64,000 nt of DNA from Endozoicomonas sp. NE40 (GTDB taxonomy: Bacteria; Pseudomonadota; Gammaproteobacteria; Pseudomonadales; Endozoicomonadaceae), in contig NZ_JBEWTB010000002.1 in NCBI RefSeq assembly GCF_040549045.1, positions 1,271,501-1,335,500 of the forward strand, written 5' to 3'. Position numbers and translations under genes: made by a program. Shown here piece by piece: positions 62,008-64,000 of this stretch (its first letter is position 1; each line of letters begins with the position of its first letter). The notes under the pieces are model-generated. The model saw only the letters and a program-made list of their open reading frames with translations, searched no databases and was not told where the DNA came from.

Positions 62008-63216
62008 TTAACCATTACCACCTTCACGGGGTCTTTTAACAGACGACAAATCAACAGCAATTTCACCAATAATACTGTCTGAATCCTGCTGACTGATGGC
62101 CATATCCTCTTCAGCTTCCTGCTCAATCTTCGAGTCCAGCCCTTCGGTAGCAGCAGCGATAATAGCCAGTTTGGTATCGTCATTAGCAAAGACTTCTTCC
62201 GGAATCATTCTGACCATGGCAACCACTTTCGTCAGAGTAAATATCTGTGCGTCAAGCTGCTGAACATTCATGGCATCGGGTATTTTTTCAAAGTCTGCTT
62301 CAGTCACCCATTGCTGCTGAACCAGGTTGAGCAACTGCCCCATCAGGATATTCTCATTCAGTTCCGTTTCCGGATACGTTCTTACCAGCTGCTCTTCTGT
62401 TTCAATACAACTATCGTGAATAGCCACCAGCTGTTTCAGCTTGCTCAGGTCTTTAACAATGGCATCGAGATGCTCAGGTGGCGCTGACGGTTCCATGGAT
62501 GCCATTTCAGATGAAAGCAACTTCAACTGCATAAGAATGGCTTCTTCGACATCGTCGGTACCGTAGTTTTCAGTAAGGAACTGGTGCAGTTTTTCCAGCG
62601 ACTGGTCGTCACGAACGTAGGACTGAACATTGCTGTTGTAGGCTTCCCGAATATCCCGTACACCACCCAGATGAGAGAATTCAGCAGCATCTTCCGAGAT
62701 GTTAGGCGCAGCAGTGATCAGTGATTTATGTTCAGCCCTGATATCATCCCTGACTCCCCGTAACTGATCCGCTTTTTGTTTGTCACCCAGTTGCTCAAAG
62801 TAATCAGCCGCAATATCCAGAGCGGTAAACTGATCAACAGGATCATCCGAAAACTCTTCCAGCTTTTCACGAATTTGCTGATTCGTGAGATTTTTCAGGG
62901 CCTGGAAGTTATTCAGAAGGTCTTTAACGCCCTGTACACCCTGAATGGTCTGGATTTTCTTGACGCGCTCGAGGATAGAAGCAGATAGTCCGCTACCTGT
63001 TTTGAATTTACGCTTATCAGACGTTTTGTTTTTAAATTGTCCTGCAACGAATGACATTTCCTCTGCAGCATCAGCAAATTTGGATGCAGCGTTAGAGGTG
63101 GCAACCAGTCCTTCACCCTGCAGCTTGCCCTGAAGTCCCTGAGGGCTTTTACCGCCTTCAAGTTGCTTGGTAGGGCCTGGATGCTGAGTGAAATGTACAC
63201 CACCGGTATCAATCAT
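62008..63216 (-). CDS. sctW: T3SS gatekeeper SctW (YopN-TyeA fusion)
   Basis: A 402-residue protein. Residues 1-290 match YopN/InvE gatekeepers: ATSNAASKFADAAEEMSFVAGQF, then helical repeats including ILERVKKIQTIQGVQGVKDLL. The C-terminal part corresponds to TyeA: NILMGQLLNLVQQQWVTEADFEKI and VVAMVRMIPEEVFAND, then EGLDSKIEQEAEED. In Yersinia YopN (293) and TyeA (92) are separate genes; together they equal this length, so this is a natural fusion. It blocks effector secretion until host contact. GGGAG precedes the ATG. It follows the sctB terminator, so it may have its own promoter. Confidence 0.92.
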   Translation of the reverse strand: MIDTGGVHFTQHPGPTKQLEGGKSPQGLQGKLQGEGLVATSNAASKFADAAEEMSFVAGQFKNKTSDKRKFKTGSGLSASILERVKKIQTIQGVQGVKDLLNNFQALKNLTNQQIREKLEEFSDDPVDQFTALDIAADYFEQLGDKQKADQLRGVRDDIRAEHKSLITAAPNISEDAAEFSHLGGVRDIREAYNSNVQSYVRDDQSLEKLHQFLTENYGTDDVEEAILMQLKLLSSEMASMEPSAPPEHLDAIVKDLSKLKQLVAIHDSCIETEEQLVRTYPETELNENILMGQLLNLVQQQWVTEADFEKIPDAMNVQQLDAQIFTLTKVVAMVRMIPEEVFANDDTKLAIIAAATEGLDSKIEQEAEEDMAISQQDSDSIIGEIAVDLSSVKRPREGGNG

Positions 63217-63240
63217 TCATCTTCTCCCTGAAAACAAAAA

Positions 63241-63260
63241 GCCAGCTCAGATGAGCTGGC
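63241..63260 (-). terminator. Terminator after sctB
   Basis: GCCAGCTCA and TGAGCTGGC form a nine-base perfect dyad 11 bases past the sctB stop. On the minus strand it is followed by TTTTTGTTTT, a good U-tract. Read on the plus strand it is followed by TTATTTTTG. Confidence 0.8.
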
Positions 63261-63271
63261 TTATTTTTGTG

Positions 63272-64000
63272 TTATCCGTTTACTTTTTTGAACGTATCGT
63301 TCCAGGAGCGGATAATTTCATCCATTCGATTTTGCACATTCTTAACCATGTCACCCTGTAACTGCATCCACTCACTTTCACTGGTTGCAGTATTTTCATG
63401 AGTTTTCTGCAAGGCTTCTTCTTCTTTCTGTTGTGCCTGTTCCTGAGCAACCTGATATTGAAAGCCTGCCCCTGCAGTCTCACCAGTACTTCCCACCATG
63501 GTTCCGACAGCAGATGTCTTCTGCAACTGGGAGTTGGTTGCAGTGGATTGCATTTGAGACTTGGTATTAAGGTCAGCACCTTCCGGAGTATCCACTTTGG
63601 TGCTTTTTGCCGCACCGGCCATAGAGATACCACCCGAAGCGATTTTCATGGTACCGCCAACAGTACCTGCTAACAGCGAATGAAAACCTGCTTTCCTTAT
63701 GTCATCTGCCTGACTGAGTACTGACTCTTTGGCTGCATCATACTCAATAGCCCTTGACTCCCTGGCAATCTTACGACCGATAATACTCATCTCAAACATG
63801 AGTTCGAGTACGACAAAGATATCAGCCAGTGCCTTGACCAGAGGGTCGCCTGGATAGTTACCCTGCAACAGATTGTTGGCAGTGTTCACCGCTTGTTTCA
63901 AAAGGCTTATTTGCTGGCTGTTGTTACCCGAAATGACACCCTGACCTTTAAGCGTTCCCGGATCGGAAAACGCCAGAGCAACCTTTGCCTCTTGCTCACT
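63272..64000 (-). CDS. sctB: T3SS translocator SctB (YopD/IpaC-like), partial at right edge
   Basis: The frame is open through the window edge; the TTG at 63901 is not a real start because coding continues upstream (SEQEAKVALAFSDPGTLKGQ is visible). At least 242 residues of the C-terminal part remain. They show an amphipathic helix (PLVKALADIFVVLELMFEMS), EIRKAG-like DDIRKAGFHSLLAGTVGGTMKIASGGISMAGA as the single hydrophobic segment, and a C-terminal coiled coil ending MVKNVQNRMDEIIRSWNDTF. That is the pattern of minor translocators such as YopD, SipC and EspB, which insert in the host membrane. Family assignment is by pattern and place next to the YopN-like gene. A terminator follows. Confidence 0.8.
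   Translation of the reverse strand, partial: SEQEAKVALAFSDPGTLKGQGVISGNNSQQISLLKQAVNTANNLLQGNYPGDPLVKALADIFVVLELMFEMSIIGRKIARESRAIEYDAAKESVLSQADDIRKAGFHSLLAGTVGGTMKIASGGISMAGAAKSTKVDTPEGADLNTKSQMQSTATNSQLQKTSAVGTMVGSTGETAGAGFQYQVAQEQAQQKEEEALQKTHENTATSESEWMQLQGDMVKNVQNRMDEIIRSWNDTFKKVNG

Noticed and set aside
63899..63901. TTG as the start of the SctB-like gene
   Set aside because: The frame stays open with plausible coding sequence to the right edge of the window, so the real start is outside.

Overview
The window looks like a chromosomal segment of a marine, animal-associated gammaproteobacterium, most likely of the Endozoicomonas/Oceanospirillales kind. This is an inference from gene content and protein similarity, not from a marker gene. 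Supporting features are the hemA?-prfA-prmC order, a leuA-psi subunit-rimI group like that of pseudomonads, a Ysc-type type III secretion system (T3SS), a large polysaccharide locus resembling the Vibrio fischeri symbiosis polysaccharide (syp) locus, and fumarate respiration genes. No tRNA, rRNA, CRISPR array or intact insertion sequence was seen.

1-14.5 kb is mainly housekeeping: prfA-prmC (translation termination and release-factor methylation), nhaA, hemH, a YajG-type lipoprotein, leuA followed by a putative DNA polymerase III psi subunit and rimI, a secreted lectin-like protein with a 12-bp minisatellite, a GIY-YIG-like protein, a purine permease and trmA. 14.5-17.3 kb holds three envelope genes: a lipoprotein with a GT-B-like domain, a SanA/DUF218 protein and a periplasmic binding protein.

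17.3-35.0 kb is a polysaccharide synthesis and export locus in two divergent arms. The leftward arm encodes a STAS protein, a lipoprotein, a small protein, a six-SLBB outer-membrane export protein and a BY-kinase-like ATPase whose P-loop lysine is missing. The rightward arm starts with a frameshifted GGDEF-EAL gene. It continues with a glycosyltransferase, MOP flippase, Wzy/ligase, glycosyltransferase, lipoprotein, chain-length protein, glycosyltransferase, GT2 and the initiating sugar transferase. Gene order parallels syp A-C-D and J-K-L-N-O-P-Q-R, without sypE/F/G-type regulators.

35-37.7 kb carries yvcK and glpD. T3SS genes occur in two blocks. Block A (37.7-43.1 kb) has a LysM-bearing secretin sctC divergent from sctX-sctY-sctV, with a 4 x 17-bp tandem repeat between them. 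Block B (58.9-64.0 kb, running off the right edge) has sctB, a YopN-TyeA fusion sctW, sycN, sctI, sctJ, sctK and sctL. About 15 kb of other genes lie between the blocks: dcuC with an FNR-like site, a YhcC radical SAM protein, a DUF1631 protein, an Hpt protein, MarC, an MBL-fold protein, an SDR-adenine deaminase pair, an unidentified possible effector and frdABCD. The window therefore pairs host-interaction systems (T3SS, syp-like polysaccharide) with anaerobic fumarate/C4-dicarboxylate respiration.

Several starts were moved from the longest open frame to an internal ATG or GTG, either on a Shine-Dalgarno sequence or on homologue length. These cases are noted in the entries.
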